This document shows positions 26,542-35,282 of a stretch of DNA of 64,000 nt, in pieces. This stretch comes from Thermoleptolyngbya sichuanensis A183 (GTDB lineage Bacteria; Cyanobacteriota; Cyanobacteriia; Elainellales; Elainellaceae): NCBI RefSeq assembly GCF_013177315.1, contig NZ_CP053661.1:2914001-2978000 (forward strand), read 5' to 3'. The notes beneath the pieces were generated by a model that ran no database searches, had not been told where the DNA came from, and saw only the letters and a program-made list of their open reading frames with translations. Numbering within the stretch: position 1 is the first letter of the stretch; each line of letters begins with the position of its first letter. The position numbers were made by a program, and so were the translations under genes.

Positions 26542-27914
26542 TTAAGCCGTTCACATTGGGCTAGGGCAATGGTCGAGGTCATCACGTTGGCACAGCGCTG
26601 CGGCTCCTCTTTGGCAAAAAACAGCAGCCGATATTGCCCCGACTCGCTCAGAAGTCGCGTCATTTGCTGTCCCTGGGGCGTTTTCAAGTCCAGATAGCAA
26701 GACAGCCAGCGTGCGCCCGCTTTGCGCGTGTATAGCACCGTCAGCCAGAGGAGCGACGGATGCGGCGCAGGAGCAAAGAGAAACTGATTGTAGCGGGTGC
26801 AGGCTTGGCGAGAAAAGATTTCCTGTTCTGAGAGCATCACCCAGATGCTAGGCAGCATTCCCTGATCGGTACGGATGGGATTGGGAAACGAGATGTCGCC
26901 GATGGGCTTGTTGGCAGGCCAGGAATAGGCTCGGCCAATCGTGTCGGAAGTCAGCGGCGGTTTGGTCTTGGTAACGGGCACTTTGTTGAGCGTGTCTCCG
27001 ATGGCCGTTGCCACGTTGAGTCCCGGAATGTAGCGCTCCTCAAATGGCTTGAGCTGCTTAATCACCTCGTTGGCGCTTTGGGGGCGATCGCCCGGCGACT
27101 TGGCCAGGCAGCTCATGATCAGTGTTTCCAGCGCCTTGGGCACCCGCAGGCTGGAATTGGCCTCGGCCAGCGAACGCGGCGGCTGCTGATGGTGGGCACG
27201 ATACCAGCCGCCAAAACTATGGGTATCGGCATTCAGCGGCATCTTGCCCGTGAGCATTTGAAACATCATCACGCCCAAGCTGTAGATGTCAGAGCGAGCA
27301 TCTAGCTCGTGCCCCTCCATCTGCTCTGGTGAAGAGTAAGCCAGCGTGCCCATGAAACAGTTGGTCTGGTTGCTGTCGGCTTGGAGCGTTTTGGCAATTC
27401 CAAAGTCCAGGATTTTCGCCACCTCGCCCATACTTAGGTCACGAGTAACCAGGATGTTGCTAGGCTTGATGTCGCGATGCACAATGGGGCAAATCTCGCC
27501 ATCGACGGGAATACCCTCATGGGCACACTGCAAGCCCAGGCAAATTTGGCGCGTCAGGTTCAAAAAGCGGGGCAGGGGCAGCGGCTGGCGCATGATGATT
27601 TCGCTCAGGCTATCCCCCTTGAGGTATTCCATCACGTAGTAGGGAATTTCGTCTTCGTCTACGCCGTAGTCCGTCACGTTGACGATGTGCATACTCCGCT
27701 GGCCCAGCAGGGCGCAGGTTGTGGCTTCGCGCATGAAGCGATCGCGCATCTTTTGATTCAGCAGGGTTTGCGACAAAAACTTGACCGCCACTGGCACCCC
27801 ACCCAGCAGGTTATTCCTCGCCTCGTAGACCTTGCCCATCGCCCCCTGCCCCAGCAGGCCGACAAGCTGATAGCGATTTTGGAGTATGCGACCAATATTC
27901 GGGTCTGACGGCAT
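26526..27914 (-). pseudogene. Ser/Thr protein kinase gene, 3' end replaced by the IS
   Basis: A Hanks-type kinase starting MPSDPNIGRILQNRYQL at 27914; the frame is open further upstream to 28049 without kinase features. The glycine loop GQGAMGKVYEA, VAVKF lysine, catalytic HRDIKPSN, DFG (ILDFGIAK) and SPEQ are all intact. After the kinase domain a further ~170 residues follow, without a transmembrane helix that I can see. The IS replaces the last ~50 residues with eight encoded by the IS end (stop at 26526), leaving 462 of 507 residues. The kinase domain may still be made and active, so loss of function is not certain. Confidence 0.85.
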
Positions 27915-28528
27915 CCGACTCAAGGCTCCGATGAATTCGACCTGGCAAGGAGTAAGGGAGGAATGAGAAGAGGGGCGATCGCCCTGACCATGCGTCCGGT
28001 TTTCAAAACTTACGGTTTTCAAACCGCTGGCTACTGAGGTCACCTGCAAGAGGGACTGGCTTTAGGACGCTACAGTCAACCGCAACTTGCTGACCCAAAA
28101 AGCTAAAGCATCCGCCCAGCAAAGCAATGAACTCCGATCCAGATCCGCAAAACTTTGCAGAATACCCAGGACGACACAGGGCGGAAGCCGCACCAGAGAA
28201 CACTGCCGAATCCTGCAAGAGGAACAGCCGTGTAGCGACGACCTGAACGCAGGATGAACAAAGGCCAGGCGCTGTAGTCTGCGAAGTTCACCAGATATGG
28301 CGATAACTGTCATTCTAGCCAGTTGGTAGCGCTTCGGCGACCCTGCATCAAAATTTCGAGCAGACGACCCGCAACAGCAGCTTGCCCATGACCGGCGCTC
28401 AAAATTGGGGAAACCTATCGCTAAAATTCCCACCAATCTTGGCACCGCAACAGTTGATGCAACTCATGCAACCAACTCATGCAACCGTTTAAGGGTTAGC
28501 GTAAAGCCTTTTTCGTCTAGAAAACATG
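27915..28528. other. Spacer without a convincing gene
   Basis: More than 600 bp. A minus-strand frame (28062-28445, 127 residues) is open but Cys/Arg/Ser-rich and resembles nothing known. GCAACTCATGCAACC stutters at 28457-28486. I see no clear RNA gene. It may hold the kinase promoter. Confidence 0.3.
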
Positions 28529-29011
28529 CTAAGGCTTGAGCCAACGGGTCAGCAATGAATGTACAGAGCGCTTGAGGCGATGGCGGTGCTGCCACCTGCG
28601 AAAGGCATCTTCATAGCGATCGCCCGTCAGTCCATAGGTATTCCAGCCGTCCAGCGCCAAAAACATGCCCCAAAACAGCGCAATGTAGGGTACTCCCATA
28701 ATACTCGCGCCGCCACTCGCCAGCAGCGCACAGCCTGCCAAAAATCCGTTGACAATCAAGTAGCGCGTGACTCGCCGCTGAAACCGCCCCTTCCGCGCTT
28801 GGTCAAACGCCTGCCGCTCCTGCATCTCGCCGCTTTGGGCCCGCCACTCAATTTCGGCCTCGTGGAGTTCGCCGGGAGAAATGCCCAGTTCCTCTGCAAT
28901 TTCCAGCAGTTGAGCGCGGGTCAGATGCTCCACCGTGCCAGAAGACTGGGCCTGGCGGGCGATCGCCACCTGAAGGATATGCTGCACTTCGTCCTGGCTA
29001 TAAAACTCCAT
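28529..29011 (-). CDS. 2TM-domain protein
   Basis: From the ATG at 29011 the product has 160 residues: an N-terminal helical segment with a SHOCT-like or helix-turn-helix look (LTRAQLLEIAEELGISPGEL) and then two transmembrane segments (YLIVNGFLAGCALLASGG and YIALFWGMFLALDGWNTYG), as in the 2TM domain family. The frame is open upstream to 29188, with another ATG at 29113, but that region has low-complexity character. The function is unknown; related domains occur fused to sensor kinases. Confidence 0.75.
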   Translation of the reverse strand: MEFYSQDEVQHILQVAIARQAQSSGTVEHLTRAQLLEIAEELGISPGELHEAEIEWRAQSGEMQERQAFDQARKGRFQRRVTRYLIVNGFLAGCALLASGGASIMGVPYIALFWGMFLALDGWNTYGLTGDRYEDAFRRWQHRHRLKRSVHSLLTRWLKP

Positions 29012-29736
29012 CCTGCTGCCCTCGCCAAATCTCTTATCCGTTGTGCTCGCGTCAACCATGACCTGGGGCGAATCAAACGGCGAGCCTAGAGGAGATACTG
29101 TGCGCGGTTTCATGGAGCCATAACCTGGAGAGGAGTTGCCTTCTCTGTTATACGCAAAATACGCGCAGAATTGCAGCGGGGCATCCAACAGCGGCAGGTG
29201 TGGATTTCCGTGCCACTTGGCGTTTAGACCACTTGGCGTTTAGACCACTTGGCGTTTAGATTTTAGTTCAGGCGTTCTACCAAATGACAAGTTTTTCTTT
29301 GTTAAGGTATTTCAAAAAGTTATTAAATTATTACTATGATTTTGATAGGAGACACTGAAGTTAAGCTAGAGCCGCAAGCCCGTATAATATGGCTAGCCGG
29401 CGCTAAGCGTAGCAGGCGCTACTTGTTTAGTTTCGCCTGCCAACCCTGCTCTTATGCGATGTGCCCTGAGCAAACTGTGCCAACGCATTCAGCTTTGACA
29501 CTTGGCCTAGAGGCTTTTGCTTGAGAGTTTGCACTTCGAGACACAGTGGGGGAGGTTCGGTTTTATGGATTTACTAGCGGCAGTTTCGCTTCTAGGGGAC
29601 TGACGTTTTAGGGAACCATTGTGTTGGTGGACGGACTCTAGTGAAGGGCTTTTAAGGCGTTTAGCGATATCTGAAAGACTCTGAGAAGTATTTAATCATC
29701 GTCGTTTTATGTCGTTTTATAAGGAGTGCCTATCAG
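29012..29736. repeat. AT-rich spacer with 3 x 16-bp tandem repeat
   Basis: CCACTTGGCGTTTAGA is repeated three times exactly at 29213-29260. The rest up to 29736 is AT-rich and shows no supported gene. A GGCGCTA direct repeat (29398-29424 region) resembles a short cyanobacterial repeat. A promoter for the gene at 29737 is expected here. Confidence 0.7.
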
Positions 29737-30270
29737 ATGGAAGGTGCTGAGGTCGGTCAAAGCAATGGGCGCGGTGTGGCAAGTGCCCCAAAGGAGGAAT
29801 CTGTGAGTGACGTGGCAAATACTGTGAAACCCGAAGAGACAACCCCTGCTGAGAATACGAGCGATGTAACGGCGCTTTCGGTGCAGCCGCGAAAGAAGGC
29901 AGGTGAACTATCGGGATATGTGGGCGATCGCCCTGTGGGCCCTGCCCAGATGGAAGTCTACGAAAATTTCTCGGTGGCTGGTCTACGCCCGATTGCCGCA
30001 GGCAAGCTAGAGGTCTATGGCACGATTTTGAACAACCGCCCTATTGAAGCCAGCAATCTGCAAGTGCTGGACGACGTACTGCCGGGACAGCGGCCGGTGT
30101 TTGCGACTGATCTGTTGGTACGCGACGACCTGACCTTGCCCGGCGGTCGCCCCATCGTCGCCAGCGATCCGCGCTTGCTCGAAGCTTCGCTGCTGCCCGG
30201 CGGTCGCCCCATCGCCTCCAATGATGTTGCCAACGAAACGGGTGACGTGCTGATGGGCTTCATCGACTAG
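29737..30270 (+). CDS. Repeat protein with six GRPI-type repeats
   Basis: A 177-residue hydrophilic protein I cannot assign to a named family. The first ~60 residues are acidic and probably disordered. The rest is six imperfect repeats of 17-20 residues that each begin with RPI or RPV: DRPVGPAQMEVY, LRPIAAGKLEVY, NRPIEASNLQVL, QRPVFATDLLVR, GRPIVASDPRLL and GRPIASNDVANE. The regular spacing suggests a small beta-solenoid or a linear array of binding motifs. There is no signal peptide, so it is likely cytoplasmic. Confidence 0.7.
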   Translation: MEGAEVGQSNGRGVASAPKEESVSDVANTVKPEETTPAENTSDVTALSVQPRKKAGELSGYVGDRPVGPAQMEVYENFSVAGLRPIAAGKLEVYGTILNNRPIEASNLQVLDDVLPGQRPVFATDLLVRDDLTLPGGRPIVASDPRLLEASLLPGGRPIASNDVANETGDVLMGFID

Positions 30271-30424
30271 CTCTGCGCCACACATAGGTTCAGGGATAGA
30301 GACCTAGTTTTAGTGAATACCAGACAGCGTGTAGACAAGTGCTGCACGCTGTTTTGCTTCGCGATGTTTCCTTCTCTTAGGCATAGCAACTGCTGAAATT
30401 GCTAGAATCCCTACAAACGATGGA

Positions 30425-30463
30425 CTAGCAATCCAAAACCACAAATCCAAAATCCAACATCAA
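30425..30463. repeat. ATCCAAAATCC-type dispersed repeat
   Basis: A run of AATCCAAAACC/AATCCAAAATCC units, also found at 41635-41668 and, as an inverted pair, at 61998-62112. All copies sit just behind gene ends. Confidence 0.6.
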
Positions 30464-30474
30464 CACAATCGCGA

Positions 30475-31533
30475 CTAAGGGGCCCAATCTCCCAGACTAA
30501 GGCCGTGGTTGCGCTGCGCCTGCTCGATTGCCTGCTGAGTAGCCAGATCCATCACGCCATCCAGCGGACCCTGATACAGCCCCCGCTCCGATAGCTGCTT
30601 TTGCAACTCTAATACGCCTGCGCTGGGCGGCGGCAGTACAGGATTTGGTGAGACTGGCGGGGCTGTGGCAATGGGGGGTGCGGTAGGGGCGATCGGCGGC
30701 ACAGAGACGACCGGGCTGGCTGGGTCAACGACTCCGGGCGGTTGGGTCGTCACTAGGCCGGGCTGTTCGACAGGGGCGGACTGGACGGGCGGCGGCGCAG
30801 CGGTAATCGGCTGCGGGGAAACAGGCTGGGCAGAACCTTGAGGATTGGCTGAAGGTGTGGCGGGGGGGCTGGTTTGGGCGATCGCCTGGGGAGCATTTGC
30901 CAGCGCCGCCAAGGTCGCCGGCCCCGCGATGCCGTCTACCGTTAGCCCCCGTGCTTGTTGAAAGGCCAGCACCGCCGCTTCCGTCTGTGAACCGAAGATG
31001 CTGTCTACGGGGCCTTGGTAATAACCTGCTGTAGTTAGCCGCTGTTGCAGGGCCGTCACCGCTGGCCCTGTATCTCCCACTTGCAGGAGAGAATCGGACG
31101 ACGAAACCGCTCCCGACGCAGGACTCCCTGCACGAGCCAAAGCCGATGCCGTTGCCGGTCCCACAATGCCATCAGCCGTCAGACCTTGCGCCTCCTGAAA
31201 TTTGATAACGGCTTCCTGCGTCAGCGGCCCAAAGGTTCCCGAAATTGGCCCGCTGTAGTAGCCCAATTGCGTCAGTCGGGTTTGCAGTTGGGCAACGGCA
31301 TCGCTGCTGTCGTTGAGTTGGAGTGTGTCGTCGAGGGCGGCCTGACTGAGCCGAATCGGCTGCCCCTGCGCGGGTGATCCGGCCGCAGACGATCCGACGG
31401 ATTGCGCTAGGGAGGGGGACACCGTTGCAAACAGGCTGGCGATCGCCACCCCCAGCCAAAGCGCCAGGGAGCGAGTCGAGCCGATTGGGCCGCAGGCTGC
31501 AACGCCGGACTGTAGAAAAAGACGTAAGGACAT
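30475..31533 (-). CDS. Secreted protein with three peptidoglycan-binding domains
   Basis: A 352-residue protein with a signal segment (SLALWLGVAIASLFATVSPSLAQ). Two clear PG_binding_1 domains follow at about residues 72-125 and 148-205, each with the motif LQxRLxxxGYYxGPxxxxFGxxTxxAVxxFQxAxGLxxDGIxGPxT. A Pro/Val-rich linker of about 90 residues leads to a third, shorter one at the C-terminus (ELQKQLSERGLYQGPLDGVMD). No catalytic domain is present, so it is probably a cell-wall-binding periplasmic protein. Confidence 0.88.
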   Translation of the reverse strand: MSLRLFLQSGVAACGPIGSTRSLALWLGVAIASLFATVSPSLAQSVGSSAAGSPAQGQPIRLSQAALDDTLQLNDSSDAVAQLQTRLTQLGYYSGPISGTFGPLTQEAVIKFQEAQGLTADGIVGPATASALARAGSPASGAVSSSDSLLQVGDTGPAVTALQQRLTTAGYYQGPVDSIFGSQTEAAVLAFQQARGLTVDGIAGPATLAALANAPQAIAQTSPPATPSANPQGSAQPVSPQPITAAPPPVQSAPVEQPGLVTTQPPGVVDPASPVVSVPPIAPTAPPIATAPPVSPNPVLPPPSAGVLELQKQLSERGLYQGPLDGVMDLATQQAIEQAQRNHGLSLGDWAP

Positions 31534-31933
31534 GGCGAATGGCTAAAAAGCGCGTTAGAGGATGAGGAGAATCGCCGCCATTCTATGTCAACTTTGGGGA
31601 GTCGGAGCAGAAAATTTGGGTAGAAAACTTCAGTAGGGGACGGCAGCTCAGCAAGTAACCTAGCCAGAAATCCAGTCAGGAATCGGCTAGGAATTTGCCA
31701 GGAATCTGCCAGGAATTAGCCAGAAAATTTATAAAGCCTATTGAATAGTCCGGTGAGTATAAGTTCCGTTAATAAGCAGGTTTACTTATTGAAAGTTTAC
31801 AAAACTCTCAGGAACAGGGTGATAATAGAGACAGGTTGCTTAACGAATTTTCGCAATCGACTTCTATCAATCAGCTTTTGCATCTGGCTATTTCTGGCAG
31901 AACTTTTGTTTATCACCAGGAGGTTCTAGGTAT
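31534..31933. repeat. Spacer with 4 x 11-bp tandem repeat (31679-31722)
   Basis: GGAATNNGCCA-type 11-mers are repeated four times at 31679-31722, with related CCAGAAA pieces before and after. The region downstream (31740-31930) is AT-rich and ends in AGGAGG (31918-31923) serving flv3. Confidence 0.7.
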
Positions 31934-33661
31934 ATGGTGGCTCTAGTAGACCGCGCCCAAAAGCGACTCACCCTCCAAACTGCGCCCCTCGCAGCAGACA
32001 CGACCGCGATTCGCTCACTCGACTGGGATCGCGATCGCTTTGACATCGAGTTTGCCCTAGAAAACGGCACCACCTACAACTCCTTCCTGATCCGCGGTGA
32101 CAAGGTAGCGCTGATCGACACCTCCCACGAAAAGTTTCGCCAGCTTTATCTAGACTGCCTCACCGGGCTGATTGATCCAGTCGAGATCGACTATCTCATC
32201 ATCAGCCATACAGAACCCGACCACAGCGGTCTGGTGAAAGACGTGCTGCAACTGAACCCAAAAATCACCGTCGTCGGCGCAAAGGTGGCGATCCAGTTCC
32301 TCGAAGACCTGGTGCATCAGCCCTTCGAGCGCAAGCTGGTGAAAAGCGGCGATCGCCTCGATTTGGGTCAGGGTCACGAACTGGAATTCGTCTCTGCGCC
32401 CAACTTGCACTGGCCCGACACCATCTTTACCTATGACCACAAGACGCAGATCCTCTACACCTGCGATGCCTTCGGGATGCACTTCTGCGACGAGCGCACC
32501 TACGACGAAGACCTTGCACCGCTGGAGTCCGACTATAAGCTGTATTACGACTGCCTGATGGGCCCCAACGCCCGCTCGGTGCTGGCGGCGCTGAAGCGGA
32601 TTGGCGAACTGCCGGATATTCAAACCATCGCCACGGGGCATGGGCCGCTGCTGCGCCACCACGTTCCCGAAATGATGGGCCTCTACCGCGACTGGAGCCA
32701 GGCCCAGGCCAAAGCAGCCACCACGGTCGCCGTGTTTTACACCGCTGACTATGCCCACAGCGAACGACTGGCCCAGGCGATCGCCCACGGCATTAGCAAG
32801 ACCGACGTGGCCGTGGAACTAGTGGACTTGAAGGTGGCAGAACCCCACGAAATCAGCGTGCTGGTGAGCATTGCCGCAGGGCTGGTGATTGGGATGCCGC
32901 CACAGTCTGGCCCCGACGCAGTTTCTACCAAAGCCGCCCTCAGCACGATCCTGGCCGCAGCCCACGCCAAGCAGGCGGTTGGTCTGTTTGAAAGTGGTGG
33001 TGGTGATGACGAATCGGTCTACCCGCTGCGGAATCGTTTTCAGGAAATTGGGCTGACGGAAGCCTTCGCGCCGATTTTGATCAAGGAAACGCCGACCGAC
33101 GCGACGCTGCAACTTTGCCACGAAGCCGGAACCGACCTGGGGCAATGGCTGACGCGCGATCGCTCGATCAAACAAATGAAGTCGCTGGACAACGACTTGG
33201 ACAAAGCCTTGGGTCGCCTCAGCGGCGGACTCTACATTATCACTGCTCAAAAGAACGATGCCGCCAGCGCCATGCTAGCGTCTTGGGTGGCCCAGGCCAG
33301 CCTGGAACCGCTGGGTATTTCCATTGCGGTGGCCAAGGATCGGGCAATTGAGTCCTTCATGCATGTGGGCGATCGCTTTGTGCTGAACGTGCTGGAAGAA
33401 GGCAACTATCAGCCGCTCATGAAGCACTTCCTAAAGCGCTTCCCGCCGGGTGCCGATCGCTTTGCAGGCATCAAAACCTATCCCGCCGCCAACGGCTCGC
33501 CCATTTTGGCCGATGCCCTTGCTTACCTGGAGTGCGAAGTCGTCAGCCGGATGGAGTGCAGCGACCACTGGATCGTCTATAGCCGCGTAGACACGGGTCG
33601 CGTCTCCAAGCCCGACTCGCTGACAGCGGTTCACCACCGCAAAGTGGGTAATCATTATTAG
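31934..33661 (+). CDS. flv3: Flavodiiron protein with canonical diiron ligands (Flv3-type)
   Basis: Class-C flavodiiron proteins reduce O2 to water with photosystem I electrons, protecting PSI under fluctuating light. The 575-residue product has the expected order: metallo-beta-lactamase domain, flavodoxin domain (from about 262) and flavin-reductase domain (from about 410). The diiron site is canonical: HTEPDHSG near residue 92, with a later HWPDT and ATGHGPLLRH. This and the N-terminal RSLDWDRDRFDIEF fit Flv3 (Flv4 is the alternative). The neighbour flv1 is 1.6 kb downstream on the same strand. Confidence 0.88.
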   Translation: MVALVDRAQKRLTLQTAPLAADTTAIRSLDWDRDRFDIEFALENGTTYNSFLIRGDKVALIDTSHEKFRQLYLDCLTGLIDPVEIDYLIISHTEPDHSGLVKDVLQLNPKITVVGAKVAIQFLEDLVHQPFERKLVKSGDRLDLGQGHELEFVSAPNLHWPDTIFTYDHKTQILYTCDAFGMHFCDERTYDEDLAPLESDYKLYYDCLMGPNARSVLAALKRIGELPDIQTIATGHGPLLRHHVPEMMGLYRDWSQAQAKAATTVAVFYTADYAHSERLAQAIAHGISKTDVAVELVDLKVAEPHEISVLVSIAAGLVIGMPPQSGPDAVSTKAALSTILAAAHAKQAVGLFESGGGDDESVYPLRNRFQEIGLTEAFAPILIKETPTDATLQLCHEAGTDLGQWLTRDRSIKQMKSLDNDLDKALGRLSGGLYIITAQKNDAASAMLASWVAQASLEPLGISIAVAKDRAIESFMHVGDRFVLNVLEEGNYQPLMKHFLKRFPPGADRFAGIKTYPAANGSPILADALAYLECEVVSRMECSDHWIVYSRVDTGRVSKPDSLTAVHHRKVGNHY

Positions 33662-33720
33662 AGACGCAATATTGCAATATTAGAGCCGCAATGTGCAACT
33701 TTGCCGCTCCCCCTTACCCT

Positions 33721-33812
33721 AAATCCCTCTCCCGCTCTGGGAGAGGGACTTCAAGCCTCTCTTGCTCCCCTTCTCCCGCCCTGGGAGAATGGGTTGGGGG
33801 ATGAGGGCAGAC
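33721..33812. repeat. Dispersed repeat, CCCTTCTCCC...GGGAGAAGGG type, copy 1
   Basis: Two hairpin-forming units: CCCTCTCCCGCTCTGGGAGAGGG (given here as an arm pair) at about 33725-33747, then a CTTGCTCCCCTTCTCCC unit ending GGGGGATGAGGGCAG at 33761-33810. The second unit recurs at 44664-44715. Confidence 0.7.
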
Positions 33813-33864
33813 TGAAAGTTGCAAATTGCATTACTAGAGACAACCCCTCTCACCCGAATCGTAA

Positions 33865-34446
33865 ATGAACCTCACTCTCCACCTGGGAACGGCGATCGCA
33901 CTGACCGACGAGCAGTTCGAGCGGTTGGCGCGGGCAAATCGAGATGTGCGAATCGAGCGATCTGCAACAGGAGAACTGATTCTGTTGCCACCCACAGGCG
34001 GAGAGACCGGAAACCGAAATCTTGATATCTCAGGGCAGCTTTGGCTATGGAATCGTACAGCAAGGCTGGGCGTTGCCTTCGACTCATCTACTGGCTTTCG
34101 GTTGCCCAATGGCGCAATTCGATCGCCCGATGCGGCCTGGGTTCGGCAAGAGCGCTGGAATGCCCTAGCGCCTGAAGATCGCAAACGGTTTCCACCGCTC
34201 TGTCCGGATTTTGTCATCGAGCTTTGTTCCGAGTCGGACGACTGGCCGGTGCTGCAAGCCAAGATGCGGAAATACATCGAAAACGGTTTGGTGTTGGGCT
34301 GGCTAATCGACCCCAGGACGCGGCAGTTCGAGGTGTATCGGCGCGATCGCCCGCCAGAACGCCTGGAAAACCCTGCATCGCTGCCGGAGGAAGGCTTTCT
34401 TCCCGGTTTTGTCCTGGATTTATCGGGAATCTGGCTGTCCGAGTGA
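33865..34446 (+). CDS. Uma2-family (DUF820) putative endonuclease
   Basis: A 193-residue protein with a restriction-endonuclease-like fold, as in the large cyanobacterial Uma2/DUF820 family. Recognisable parts are RIERSATGELILLPPTGGETGNRN, SPDAAWVR, PDFVIELCSESD and the K residue of the LQAKMRKYIENG helix. These supply the D-(x)n-ExK-like active-site residues. The function of the family is not settled; members are very numerous, mobile and often near repeats. It lies between flv3 and the PsiE-like gene. Confidence 0.85.
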   Translation: MNLTLHLGTAIALTDEQFERLARANRDVRIERSATGELILLPPTGGETGNRNLDISGQLWLWNRTARLGVAFDSSTGFRLPNGAIRSPDAAWVRQERWNALAPEDRKRFPPLCPDFVIELCSESDDWPVLQAKMRKYIENGLVLGWLIDPRTRQFEVYRRDRPPERLENPASLPEEGFLPGFVLDLSGIWLSE

Positions 34447-34552
34447 CTGAAATTTTGAATTCTACGTATAACTTAATTGAATGCAAAAACTCTTTACCTA
34501 TAAACCAGGCTGAACTAAGGTGGAAAAAACCACCCAAGGCTGGAGGATTTCC

Positions 34553-35095
34553 ATGCAAACGCCGCTTAAGTCTGATTCGGGCGATCGCCTCTCCTGGCTC
34601 ACCCGCGATCATCTAGTTCACGCCCTCGAAACCATTCAAGACTGGATTGTGATTTCGCTCTGCGTGGGTTTGTTTAGCTTCATGGTGCTGCAAATTCGCC
34701 AGATGTTTTTGTCGCTGCTGCCACCGCTCAATTTTCAAGAAGTCACCGCCGACATTCTGTTTCTGCTGATCTTGGTGGAGCTATTTCGGCTATTGATTAT
34801 TTACCTGCAAGAACAGCGCGTGTCCATTGGCGTGGCAGTTGAGGTTTCGATTGTGTCGGTGCTGCGCGAAGTGATTGTGCGCGGCGTGCTGGAAACGTCT
34901 TCTACGCAGATTCTCTCGGCCTGCGCCTTTTTGGTGGTGATGGCGCTGCTTCTAGTGGTAAGGGTGTGGCTGCCACCCACGTTTGAGGGCATCGACCCTG
35001 AAAAGTTTGTGTCTCGTCGTCGCCGCGCTGCCTGGGGCGAGTTTCCTACTCGGACTGACGATCGGGCCACCCAGATGAGAGATACTGGCCCTTAG
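34553..35095 (+). CDS. PsiE-like phosphate-starvation-inducible membrane protein
   Basis: A 180-residue protein with four hydrophobic segments. The ATG at 34553 is preferred because GGAGG stands seven bases before it; a GTG at 34520 is possible. The pattern ILFLLILVELFRLLIIYLQEQRVS followed by VEVSIVSVLREVIVRG is typical of the PsiE family. No Pho-box-like repeat was seen upstream, so phosphate control is not shown here. Confidence 0.8.
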   Translation: MQTPLKSDSGDRLSWLTRDHLVHALETIQDWIVISLCVGLFSFMVLQIRQMFLSLLPPLNFQEVTADILFLLILVELFRLLIIYLQEQRVSIGVAVEVSIVSVLREVIVRGVLETSSTQILSACAFLVVMALLLVVRVWLPPTFEGIDPEKFVSRRRRAAWGEFPTRTDDRATQMRDTGP

Positions 35096-35282
35096 GCTCT
35101 TTCCTCGCGAGGCGCTTATCACGTTTCTGAAGTTAGTCAGGTACGCGGGCGATTATAGGCTATTTGCTCTTTTGGGGCAGCGCGTACCTTTCTCCGCAGA
35201 GGAGTGCTGTAGCCCCAGCGCAATCTTCTTCTTTTAACCCTTTTTCACTTGTCCCTAACCCTTGCCACACTAAGGATTTCCT

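Noticed and set aside
28062-28445. Minus-strand 127-codon ORF
   Set aside because: Cys/Ser/Arg-rich product with no recognisable domain; no good start signal.
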